Positions 7,761 through 15,870 of a stretch of 64,000 nucleotides of DNA are shown one piece after another (positions within the stretch are counted from its first letter, which is position 1; every line of letters begins with the position of its first letter). Source of the stretch: Bacteroidetes Order II. bacterium (lineage in GTDB: Bacteria; Bacteroidota; Rhodothermia; Rhodothermales; UBA2364); contig JAEUSQ010000050.1 in the NCBI GenBank assembly GCA_016788705.1, positions 1-64,000 on the forward strand, read 5' to 3'. The position numbers were made by a program, and so were the translations under genes. The notes beneath the pieces were generated by a model. That model saw only the letters and a program-made list of their open reading frames with translations. It ran no database searches and was not told the origin of the DNA.

Positions 7761-10082
7761 CTAAAATACATGCCCCACACTTAGCACTGGGCGTATAGAC
7801 CTAAAGTCCGTCAAAAGTCCCACACGCACAGGGCCAATCCGGTCTAAAGTATAGCCGGAGACAATACCGGATCCTAACCTGATAGGCGCTTCCGCGTCAA
7901 AAAAAGAACCCGAAGAAAGGTGACCCACGCTAAATAATACACCAACACTTGCTTGACGATAGAGGCGATAGTTTAAGCCAATCGTTCCACTTTTCAAAAA
8001 ATCACCCCAATAAGCCTGATCAGAATGGCCGACTAAGGGGGCATGATGGTTCCGGAATAAATAATTTCGGGTAAAACCACCCATATAAAATCGCTGATAC
8101 AAAGGCGCTGCGGCGCCCCATGTTACCCCAACCTGAAAATCGCTTGTGACATGAACACGCGGGACAGGTAAATACAAGCCCGATTGGTTGTACCACCCTT
8201 GAAAAAAAGACTTCTCGCCGTTCTGATCTGGGGAAAGTCCCCACAAAACGCCCCACTCTATGTTATGAAACCCCCGTTCCCGCTCCTCTTCTGGCCGAAG
8301 GGCGGATTTAAACACGGTGCCGATGCTTAGACCGCCCCAGTGTTGCTCTTGCCCAAATCGTCCGCCGATTACCCGACTGCGCTCAAAATAGGTGGCCCAA
8401 TGTGCTTTCATGTTCAATTGAATCCGGCTCCCCAAAGACACCTTTATACCACCTTCTTGTAGGACCTCGATGACTTCCTGCGCTTCTGTGGGCTTGCCAA
8501 TTTCGGAAGGAAACATTAAAAGATTGTCCGAAAATTGCGACATATAAGACCATTCGGTAACTGGATTACCCGCTACCATCACAGATGGAACGAATTGTAG
8601 ATACCAGTTTTTGCTTAGTACCCCCCGTAATTCCAATCTTGCTGGTACGCTTTGCAACATACCATCCAAGCGCAATCCCGCCATCAAAACAGGACCACTG
8701 GGTTGGTCAAACCGCGCACCAAGGCCCAATAAACTATTATTCCGGCGTATCGCCTCCAACGTTAAGGTGGGGAGGCTGTCTTGTTTCACAAAGCGATAGC
8801 CAACCTGTTGAAATTGGCCCGAAGACATCACACGATCTATCCCATCAGATAGGGCCTGCATGGTAAACCCCTCCTGATCTTGGATACGAAAATGAAACCG
8901 CACCAAGTCTTCTAAAATGCGGGTACTGGGAACTTGCGGCAAGCGCTGCAAGATTTTTTCCCGAATAAAGGTAGGTTCCCGCGATTCATTCAACACCGAA
9001 ACCACAATCTTTTGCACCTGAAGATGGTCATCGTAGATGGGGAGAGCATAGGCGCGGGGTTGTGGAGATAAACCAAGTGAATCCCGCAAGGCCATTAATT
9101 CATTGCGCAGATTCTCTGTGGCTGCCCGACCGCGCGCAATAAATACAGATGGATCGCTAAAAGAGAAGGCACCAAATCCTGTTACATCTGGGCGAATCAA
9201 GACGGTCGCCAACCTACGGTCTTCCTCAATGGACTTTTCCATCCAAAACCCAATGGATTGGTTGATGAGATCCGAAAAGTTACGCACATAAGACATGGGT
9301 TGCGGCTGCCACCCCACATCCACCGCAATCACGACATCGGCACCCATATCAAATGCCTCTTTTACAGGCAGATTCCGGGCTACCCCTCCGTCAAAATAAT
9401 AACGTCCCTCCATTTCTACAGGGGAAAAAACCCCCGGAATGGCCATACTCGCACGAATACTTTGATGCAAATTGCCGCGTGTAAAGAGCTTGGCCGCCCC
9501 ATTCTCGACATCTGTCCCTGTACAGACAAACGGTGTCGGGAGCTTCATAAAGTCTTGTAAAGAATCCGCTCGGACCAGCAAGCGGCTAAGCAACATGTCT
9601 AATCGCTGGCTGGAAAGCAACCCATTTGGGGTCGTGCTCCGTTTACCCAAAGGAAACGTAAGTGCAAAAGCATCATGTTCCGAAACAGCCGCCTCAGCCA
9701 CATCCCGCGCCGAAAAACCTGTCAACCCTGTTAACAATTCCCCCCATTTTTGGGTCACCGCAATATGGGCGAGGCTATCGGGTGCATAACCCAACGCATA
9801 CAAGCCCCCCACAACAGCCCCCATACTGGTACCGACCACTAAGTCCACCGGAATCCGCAGTTTTTCCAGAACTTGCAACACCCCAACATGGGCAATCCCT
9901 TTTGCACCCCCCCCGCTAAGTACCAATGCAACCATCGGACGCTGCAAACGAAGTGTATCCCCTCGGCTAATAGAGGCTTGGATAAGGGAAGGGACCTCTT
10001 GAACAGGGTCTTGTGCCCAACTGCCCGCTATCGGAAACAAAAAAACAAAGAACCATAAAAAAGTACGCACGCCTGTACCCAT
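7761..10082 (-). CDS. Patatin-like phospholipase with C-terminal outer-membrane β-barrel (type Vd/PlpD-like)
   Basis: A 773-residue protein with a signal peptide (residues 1–23, cleaved near SWAQ). The patatin domain (about 48–330) has the oxyanion loop SGGGAKG (56–62), nucleophile elbow GTSMG with Ser86, and the catalytic Asp in FDGGVARNLP (about 231). A POTRA-like region follows (about 370–460) and then a BamA-type β-barrel of aromatic-rich strands, ending in a terminal Phe. This matches type Vd autotransporters such as PlpD, where the lipase is tethered to or released through the barrel. In Bacteroidota the patatin end may stay in the periplasm. The gene ends four bases from the convergent pbpC end. 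Confidence 0.88.
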   Translation of the reverse strand: MGTGVRTFLWFFVFLFPIAGSWAQDPVQEVPSLIQASISRGDTLRLQRPMVALVLSGGGAKGIAHVGVLQVLEKLRIPVDLVVGTSMGAVVGGLYALGYAPDSLAHIAVTQKWGELLTGLTGFSARDVAEAAVSEHDAFALTFPLGKRSTTPNGLLSSQRLDMLLSRLLVRADSLQDFMKLPTPFVCTGTDVENGAAKLFTRGNLHQSIRASMAIPGVFSPVEMEGRYYFDGGVARNLPVKEAFDMGADVVIAVDVGWQPQPMSYVRNFSDLINQSIGFWMEKSIEEDRRLATVLIRPDVTGFGAFSFSDPSVFIARGRAATENLRNELMALRDSLGLSPQPRAYALPIYDDHLQVQKIVVSVLNESREPTFIREKILQRLPQVPSTRILEDLVRFHFRIQDQEGFTMQALSDGIDRVMSSGQFQQVGYRFVKQDSLPTLTLEAIRRNNSLLGLGARFDQPSGPVLMAGLRLDGMLQSVPARLELRGVLSKNWYLQFVPSVMVAGNPVTEWSYMSQFSDNLLMFPSEIGKPTEAQEVIEVLQEGGIKVSLGSRIQLNMKAHWATYFERSRVIGGRFGQEQHWGGLSIGTVFKSALRPEEERERGFHNIEWGVLWGLSPDQNGEKSFFQGWYNQSGLYLPVPRVHVTSDFQVGVTWGAAAPLYQRFYMGGFTRNYLFRNHHAPLVGHSDQAYWGDFLKSGTIGLNYRLYRQASVGVLFSVGHLSSGSFFDAEAPIRLGSGIVSGYTLDRIGPVRVGLLTDFRSIRPVLSVGHVF

Positions 10083-10216
10083 TGCATTATCCCATTTGTA
10101 TTTTGTATTTTAAGTCTTTATGGAAATGTTTCCGTTTTCCTAAACAACCTGTTAATCTCTTCCGCAGCTCTGTCGGCACATTGGAAATAGGTTTGTCACA
10201 ATATAAATACAACTCC

Positions 10217-11134
10217 GTGACTGCTTTTGCCCAACGACCACATTACTTTTTATGGTGTACGATTGGTATGTTCCTCTTAAACGGCTGTACGGCACCACAA
10301 CAGAACCGAATACAGAAGATCGAAACCTTGAAGGCCGATCTTTTACAACTCATTGCTGAATACCCCAATGCAACCGTCGGGGTTTCTGTCGTGGACTGGG
10401 CAAACAAACAATCCATGAACATAAACGGCGATGTGCGGATGCACGCCGCCAGCACCATGAAAATCCCAGTAATGATTGAGGTTTTTCGTCAAACAGCAAC
10501 CAAAAAACTACGGCTCAAGGACTCCTTGATGGTCAAAAATGAGTTCCGGTCTATTGTAGATGATACACACTTTTCCATCAGTGATGACTCCGATGATCAG
10601 ACTTATAGAGAATTAGGCAAAAAAAAGAGTTATTATGATCTTGTTTTTCAAATGATTACAGTTTCATCCAATATAGCCACCAACATTCTCATAGATGCCT
10701 TAGGAGCGCAAAACGTTCAACAAACCATTGAACGGCTCGGTACCACACAAATGCAGGTACGACGTGGGGTAGAAGACACGAAGGCATATGAACGCGGTCT
10801 GAACAACGAAGCCACCGCCAACGACCTTGCGCTTCTTCTCGCCCGAATTGCACAAGGCAAAGCCGTTGGACAAGATGAAGATCGTGCAATGATTGACATT
10901 ATGATGGCGCAACGATTCAACGAAATGATTCCGAAAGGCGTCCCTGATGGGGTAAAAGTAGCCCACAAAACAGGAGAAATCACGGCCCATCGGCATGATG
11001 CAGCCATTGTCTATCCCGAAAAAGGGCCACCTTATACCTTGGTAATCCTGATAAAAGGAATTGAAGATTCTGAAAAAGCGTATCAGTTAGGGATCAAGAT
11101 CAGCCAAAAGGTGTATCTTATCCTTAGGGCCTAA
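10217..11134 (+). CDS. Class A β-lactamase-like serine hydrolase (lipoprotein)
   Basis: The frame is open from 10013, but the GTG at 10217 gives a compact signal with lipobox LLNGC (Cys about residue 24), pointing to a lipid-anchored envelope enzyme of about 305 residues. Active-site motifs: SxxK as STMK (about 79–82), an SxN-like SSN in VSSNIATN, a Glu in RGVED at the omega-loop position, and KTG in AHKTGE (about 251). Known members hydrolyse β-lactams through an acyl-serine. The SDN motif reads SSN and the omega loop (GLNNEATAND) is of the divergent 'β-lactamase2' type. True antibiotic hydrolysis is uncertain and a peptidoglycan-related role is equally possible. Confidence 0.8.
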   Translation: MTAFAQRPHYFLWCTIGMFLLNGCTAPQQNRIQKIETLKADLLQLIAEYPNATVGVSVVDWANKQSMNINGDVRMHAASTMKIPVMIEVFRQTATKKLRLKDSLMVKNEFRSIVDDTHFSISDDSDDQTYRELGKKKSYYDLVFQMITVSSNIATNILIDALGAQNVQQTIERLGTTQMQVRRGVEDTKAYERGLNNEATANDLALLLARIAQGKAVGQDEDRAMIDIMMAQRFNEMIPKGVPDGVKVAHKTGEITAHRHDAAIVYPEKGPPYTLVILIKGIEDSEKAYQLGIKISQKVYLILRA

Positions 11135-11177
11135 AAGTCTATATAATTGGAACCAGTTCCCAGTATGACAATGCTTA

Positions 11178-11405
11178 TCATGATCCATCCAATATGATCT
11201 CAAGTGTTCCGGCTCTCTTTTGAAGGGCTTGGACTTCCAACAAGGAATCTTCGGATGATCTTTTTAAATTCTCTGCCTCTTTTGCTATAACTCCTGTATC
11301 AGCAAACCGAGTATGTGCCTGAGCCTTCGCCCCCCGGCTAAGGCCAATACCTGCACCGACCGTGACGATCAACAGACCGCTCAAAAAAATAGAAAACGTA
11401 ACCAT
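11178..11405 (-). CDS. Possible small membrane protein
   Basis: A 75-residue frame with an N-terminal hydrophobic helix (about residues 4–23) and a charged, probably coiled-coil tail (about 40–70). It fills an otherwise empty gap and starts divergently from the next small gene. A short purine-rich stretch (ATAGG) lies just before the ATG. I recognise no family. Its reality rests only on the sensible architecture and its position. Confidence 0.4.
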   Translation of the reverse strand: MVTFSIFLSGLLIVTVGAGIGLSRGAKAQAHTRFADTGVIAKEAENLKRSSEDSLLEVQALQKRAGTLEIILDGS

Positions 11406-11449
11406 ATCCTATATTTTTCGGGTTCGCCCCTTTAATGTGAAAAAACATC

Positions 11450-11644
11450 ATGAAAACCTCTTCTCTTTCTCCAACTCGCTCTCGCCGTAGGCAACGCAGC
11501 CGCAACCGATTCAAAGAAAAACCTTTAGAAATCCGTCCGACGACTATCCCGATTAATCACCGACGGGCTAAATGGGGTATCGGTATAGGAATGGCATTAT
11601 TAGCGCTCGTAGCTCTTATGGCCCTAATTCAAGCCATCGGCTAA
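11450..11644 (+). CDS. Small basic single-pass membrane protein, unknown
   Basis: A 64-residue protein. The first 40 residues are strongly basic (SRRRQRSRNRFKEK) and are followed by a single hydrophobic helix (about 43–62) ending at the C-terminus, a tail-anchor-like topology. A good terminator follows at once, supporting a real transcript. I do not recognise the family. The arginine-rich cytoplasmic part could contact nucleic acid or phospholipid, which is inference. Confidence 0.5.
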   Translation: MKTSSLSPTRSRRRQRSRNRFKEKPLEIRPTTIPINHRRAKWGIGIGMALLALVALMALIQAIG

Positions 11645-11669
11645 GCGGTTGCCCACAAACCCCACTCAC

Positions 11670-11703
11670 AAGCACCTGCACCATTATGTGTAGGTGCTTT
11701 TTG
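11670..11703 (+). terminator. Terminator between the small membrane gene and dnaB
   Basis: Stem AAGCACCT/AGGTGCTT with an extra inner CAC/GTG, then five T. It lies between convergent genes. Confidence 0.8.
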
Positions 11704-11734
11704 CCTTATAAGACTCTTGGTCGCTCCTTTGTAT

Positions 11735-13288
11735 TTAGAAAGGGGCATCAAATTGCGAGGGGGGTAAATACGCATCAAAGCCATCTCCTCCCGGCGCTGG
11801 CGGCACATACTCATCCGGATTGTAATAGTGGGCTAAGTTTTCGAAACGGGCAAATCGGTCCACAAAGGCTAATTTCGCGGTCCCAATGGGGCCATTCCGT
11901 TGTTTACTAACCAAAATTTCGGCCAAGCCTTCCGTAGATTGCCCACTCTCGTCCACCGCAATCCCATACTTTTCCGGACGATAAATAAAGAGCACCATAT
12001 CAGCATCTTGTTCAATAGATCCAGATTCCCGCAAGTCCGATAATTGTGGTTTTTTATCCCCCCCACGTGTTTCTACAGCACGAGAAAGCTGAGACAACGC
12101 AATGACTGGTATATTCAATTCCTTTGCCAAAATTTTCATAGACCGGGAAATCTGAGCAATTTCTTGTTCCCGACTATTAGCGCCTTTCCCACCATGCATC
12201 AATTGAAGATAATCCACCACTACCAGACCGATATTATGCTCTGCTTTTAACCGACGGCATTTGGCACGCAACTCCAAAACCCCCAATCCGGGCGTATCAT
12301 CAATAAATATTGGGGCCTCCGAAAGACGTCCCGCCGCACGGGGCAATTCCATCCAAGCTTCTTCCGAAAGTTTACCCATACGTGCAGATTGGGCGTCTAT
12401 GCGTGCTTCGGCAGTAAGTAAACGTGTTGCCAACTGCGCAGCACTCATTTCCAAAGAAAAAATGGCTACAGGAATTGGATTTCGGGGATTCAGTGCGGCA
12501 TTACGAATTAAACTCAGGGCAAAAGCAGTTTTCCCCATCGAAGGACGCGCCGCCACAATGATCAGGTCGGAGTTTTGCCAACCACTGGTCATCGCATCTA
12601 AGGCACTAAAGCCAGAGGGGACTCCCGTAATACCACCTTCTTGCCCATGAATAGCCTCTAAATGCTCCATCACTTTTCTAACCACAACATTCATGGGCTG
12701 TGCAGCATTCCGAAGTTGATTTTGAGAAATCTGGAAAATGGATTGTTCGGCGCTGTCCATCAACTCGAAGGCATCCGTGGATGGATCGTATGCTTTTTGA
12801 ATAACCCCTGTCATGGTTTCAATCATCTGCCGCAACAACGACTTTTCCGCCACAATACGGGCATGATACCCCACATTCGCAGCCGAAGCCACTCGCGTAG
12901 AAAGTTCGGAAATATAATACGCCCCCCCTACCACTTCGAGGTGTCCAAGCCTTCTCAATTCTTCTGTGAGGGTAATCAAATCTACTGGAACATTACGCTC
13001 AAAAAGTCCAGCAATTGCCTTAAAAATAAAGCGATGACGCGGATCATAAAAACTCTTTTCCTCTAAGAGTTCGATGGCTTCTGGAATCGCTTCCGATTCT
13101 ATCAGCATGGCCCCCAGAACAGACTGTTCTACTTCCGGTGCCTGAGGTGGAACACGTCCATCCTGCAATGCAGGTTCTTTGGGAAAAGACTTGGCTTCAC
13201 GCACGGGCTCTTTGTTAGATGCACCCAAGTCTTGCTGCAAGTGCGGCAAACTCACCCAAGATTGTTCCGGTATATAAGATGGCTCCAT
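11735..13288 (-). CDS. dnaB: Replicative DNA helicase DnaB
   Basis: 517 residues, no intein. After a ~45-residue unconserved N-terminus comes the DnaB N-terminal domain (PPQAPEVEQSVLGAMLIESE), then the RecA-like motor with Walker A RPSMGKTAF (about 245–253) and Walker B VVVDYLQLMHG. The arginine-finger/H4 region follows (SDLRESGSIEQDADMV). It unwinds DNA ahead of the replisome as a hexameric ring. It starts five bases after the stop of the uracil-glycosylase-like gene, so the two are probably co-transcribed. The C-terminal ~25 residues are acidic/Pro-rich. Confidence 0.97.
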   Translation of the reverse strand: MEPSYIPEQSWVSLPHLQQDLGASNKEPVREAKSFPKEPALQDGRVPPQAPEVEQSVLGAMLIESEAIPEAIELLEEKSFYDPRHRFIFKAIAGLFERNVPVDLITLTEELRRLGHLEVVGGAYYISELSTRVASAANVGYHARIVAEKSLLRQMIETMTGVIQKAYDPSTDAFELMDSAEQSIFQISQNQLRNAAQPMNVVVRKVMEHLEAIHGQEGGITGVPSGFSALDAMTSGWQNSDLIIVAARPSMGKTAFALSLIRNAALNPRNPIPVAIFSLEMSAAQLATRLLTAEARIDAQSARMGKLSEEAWMELPRAAGRLSEAPIFIDDTPGLGVLELRAKCRRLKAEHNIGLVVVDYLQLMHGGKGANSREQEIAQISRSMKILAKELNIPVIALSQLSRAVETRGGDKKPQLSDLRESGSIEQDADMVLFIYRPEKYGIAVDESGQSTEGLAEILVSKQRNGPIGTAKLAFVDRFARFENLAHYYNPDEYVPPAPGGDGFDAYLPPSQFDAPF

Positions 13289-13293
13289 GATGG

Positions 13294-14016
13294 TTACTTG
13301 GTGTTTTGTACGTCCAGAAATTGACGAATGGTTTTAAGGTCCTCCCAAGCTGCACGCTTGAGTGCTGGGTCGGTCATCAACTGAGCGGTAGAATGAATGA
13401 CCCGCACCCGAATGCCCATAAAGTCAAACCACTTGCCATACAGGGCTGTAACAGAGGCTTGTTTTTGCCCACTCATCATCCGTCCTGTAAGGCTTCCCAT
13501 ACACACCAATACGTGTGGTTGGAACAACCCGATTTCTTTACAGAGCATGAGTTTATCCGTTGTTTGGTCTAACCCACTTTTTCGGAGTGCCGTCCGATAC
13601 ACCTCCTTCGGGCTTAATTGGATGGCTGCCATCATCTTCCACAGCAAGGCATCCGCTGCCGCATGGTGCAACATTGTTTCATCTTCTATTACCATGACCG
13701 ATACTGGATGTACGACCTGCGAAGCAACACCTAGCATCTCATGATCTGCCATATAGCGATACCAACTTGGAATGTCTTTGACACGGCTTAAAGCATGTGC
13801 GGCAGGTATCAGGTCTTCAATTTTTCTCCAAGGCGTTTCGCGCGGTGTTGATGGCAAATGATTACGGGTCTCTTGTACAGGCGAAGATACCGCTACATCC
13901 AGTTGGGCGTCTTCTGGCAAATTTGTTATTGGAGCACGAAGTATCCAAGCGCCATATACCGCTTCTTGGTATGCTAAAACCTGTTTGATCTGGGATAGAA
14001 GTTCTGTTGCAGACAT
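13294..14016 (-). CDS. Uracil-DNA glycosylase-fold protein with degenerate active site
   Basis: A 240-residue protein whose C-terminal ~150 residues follow the family 4/5 uracil-DNA glycosylase fold: LLWKMMAAIQLSPKEVY, then FQPHVLVCMGSLTGRMM, then IHSTAQLMTDPALKRAAWED. The last blocks correspond to the 'ALG…' strand, the HP(S/A) loop and the KR-x-x-WED helix of family 4. The first catalytic loop (normally GEAPG) is replaced by VIEDE, and HPS/HPA reads HST. The four [4Fe-4S] cysteines are not present (only two Cys in this region). Uracil excision is therefore doubtful. It lies directly upstream of dnaB in the same operon, suggesting a replication-linked structural or DNA-binding role (inference). 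Confidence 0.65.
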   Translation of the reverse strand: MSATELLSQIKQVLAYQEAVYGAWILRAPITNLPEDAQLDVAVSSPVQETRNHLPSTPRETPWRKIEDLIPAAHALSRVKDIPSWYRYMADHEMLGVASQVVHPVSVMVIEDETMLHHAAADALLWKMMAAIQLSPKEVYRTALRKSGLDQTTDKLMLCKEIGLFQPHVLVCMGSLTGRMMSGQKQASVTALYGKWFDFMGIRVRVIHSTAQLMTDPALKRAAWEDLKTIRQFLDVQNTK

Positions 14017-14130
14017 AAAGGTGGTGGCTTAATGAGTCTCAAGCTACAACATCTTGTATAAAACCCCAATGTTTCTTTATACACAAGTTTTCTACAAGGG
14101 TAAGTGGAAAACCAAACCTCGAAAGAACCT

Positions 14131-15336
14131 TTAGCGCCGACCCAAAAAAGGCACTAAAAACCGAAGAATTCCTGTGGCAATTGATTGTTTATCTGCCAAG
14201 GGCAACTCATGACGCTGCCCATCTCTTCCAAGAATCACAACCTGATTGGTCTCCGTTCCAAACCCGGCTCCCGGAACCGAAAGGTCATTAACGACAATAA
14301 AGTCTAAGTTCTTACGCAAAAGTTTACTTTCCGCATGGGTTTCGGCATCGTTGGTTTCCAAAGCAAACCCCACCAATACCTGTTCTGGTCGTTTTTTTAG
14401 CCCCGCGTTGTACAGTACATCAGGCGTTTTCCGAAGGGTAATATTGAGGTCTTCGTCCTTTTTTTTGATTTTTTGTACGGCAACGGCGGCAGGTGCATAA
14501 TCTGCAACGGCGGCGGCGGCCACCATAAAGGTTGCTACCGGTAGATGTGCTTGAACGGCCTGATTCATTTGCTCTGCCGAGGTAACTTCCACAACCTTCA
14601 TGCCTGTGGGTCTTGGTAACGAGACTGGACCTGTTACCAACGTAACTTCCGCGCCCCAATCCCGCGCTGTTCGCGCCAAAGCATAACCCATGGTTCCCGT
14701 AGAATGATTGGAGATATAGCGCACCGGATCTATCGGTTCGCGGGTTGGGCCAGCAGTTAGAAGCAAATGCTCTCCCGCAAGTGGTTTGTCGGGGTGAAGA
14801 AAGGTCTGGATCGCTTCCAGGATATGCCTCGGTTCAGGCAAACGTCCTTTTCCGACCAACCCACTCGCCAATGCCCCATGTTCTGGCTCTATAACGGTAT
14901 AACCATATCCCCGTAGAATTTCCAAATTTCTACGGGTAGCCGGATGTTCATACATGTCGTGATCCATCGCCGGACATACCATAACGGGGCATCTTGCCGC
15001 CAACGCCGTGGCCGTTAGCATTGAATCACAAAATCCATGCGCTAATTTTGCAATGGTTTGTGCAGTTGCAGGCGCAATCACCAAAAGGTCTGCCGAAAGG
15101 CCCAACGTAATGTGCTTTGTCCAAGAACCCGCTTCGTTTTCTGGAAATACCGTTGTTAAAACTTCCGACTCTGCAAGGGTTCCTAAGGTAAGTGGAGAAA
15201 CAAAACGGGTGGCATCGGAGGTCATCAACACCTGAACGCGGGCGCCAACTTTCCGAAGCAGACGCACCAATTCCGCAGATTTATAGGCAGCAATACTGCC
15301 TGTTACGCCCAATAAAATAAACGACTCTTGAAGCAT
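14131..15336 (-). CDS. coaBC: Bifunctional phosphopantothenoylcysteine decarboxylase/phosphopantothenate–cysteine ligase
   Basis: A coenzyme A biosynthesis enzyme. The N-terminal flavin-dependent decarboxylase domain (about residues 1–185) shows LLGVTGSIAAYKSAELVR and the PAMDHDMYEHPA motif. The C-terminal ligase domain (about 190–400) shows LLTAGPTREPIDPVRYISN and the nucleotide-binding KxKK (KIKKKD). I start at the ATG at 15336, giving 401 residues and placing the first β-strand at the N-terminus. ATGs at 15345 and 15375 only add hydrophobic filler. It lies downstream of the omega-subunit gene, a gene pair conserved in Bacteroidota. Confidence 0.95.
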   Translation of the reverse strand: MLQESFILLGVTGSIAAYKSAELVRLLRKVGARVQVLMTSDATRFVSPLTLGTLAESEVLTTVFPENEAGSWTKHITLGLSADLLVIAPATAQTIAKLAHGFCDSMLTATALAARCPVMVCPAMDHDMYEHPATRRNLEILRGYGYTVIEPEHGALASGLVGKGRLPEPRHILEAIQTFLHPDKPLAGEHLLLTAGPTREPIDPVRYISNHSTGTMGYALARTARDWGAEVTLVTGPVSLPRPTGMKVVEVTSAEQMNQAVQAHLPVATFMVAAAAVADYAPAAVAVQKIKKKDEDLNITLRKTPDVLYNAGLKKRPEQVLVGFALETNDAETHAESKLLRKNLDFIVVNDLSVPGAGFGTETNQVVILGRDGQRHELPLADKQSIATGILRFLVPFLGRR

Positions 15337-15435
15337 AGCGAACATGATGAACAAAAAAACCTCCCTTATAGGCAAGCCGAGGTTAAGTTGGACGGCTTAC
15401 ACAAAAAGGAAGGTGCCACATTCCAAAAAGAACGA

Positions 15436-15741
15436 TCAAAGGTCAGCGGGATCTGGTTCCGCATATCGGTACGCCAGTTTTCTCGCAACCAATTCGTCTA
15501 AAGCCAATTCCGTAGGCTTCGGCGCACGCTCATATTCTAACGAGATACCCACCTGCTGATCGTTCATTCGGCGGTCTTCCGGATCACGATCGAAACCATC
15601 GAAGTACGAAAGCCGATCAGTCATTTCTGAACGAACCTCTGCCGAAATTTGGCGGGCACGCTTTGCGGTTACACAAACCGCTTCGTAAATATTATCGTAT
15701 TGGGAACCCAAAAGATCCACATCCAAAGTCTTGATAGCCAT
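15436..15741 (-). CDS. rpoZ: RNA polymerase omega subunit, Bacteroidota type
   Basis: About 101 residues from the ATG at 15741 (MAIKTLDVDLLGSQYDNIYE); the in-frame extension to 15798 is not typical. The conserved core VTAKRARQISAEVRSEM contains the AKRARQI motif of omega, which cradles the β' C-terminus. It promotes assembly of RNA polymerase. The distal part (YERAPKPTELALDEL) contains the KPT…A pattern of the family. It precedes coaBC, the usual arrangement in this phylum. Confidence 0.88.
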   Translation of the reverse strand: MAIKTLDVDLLGSQYDNIYEAVCVTAKRARQISAEVRSEMTDRLSYFDGFDRDPEDRRMNDQQVGISLEYERAPKPTELALDELVARKLAYRYAEPDPADL

Positions 15742-15870
15742 ATGAGTTGGGTTAAATCTACCGTTGATTAAATCTGGCCGTAGCTTGATTATTATCATGA
15801 CCAGCGAACTGAACAGATTTTATACCCACTTTTTACTTACCTGTTCCACGAAAAAAGAAACATTTTTTAA

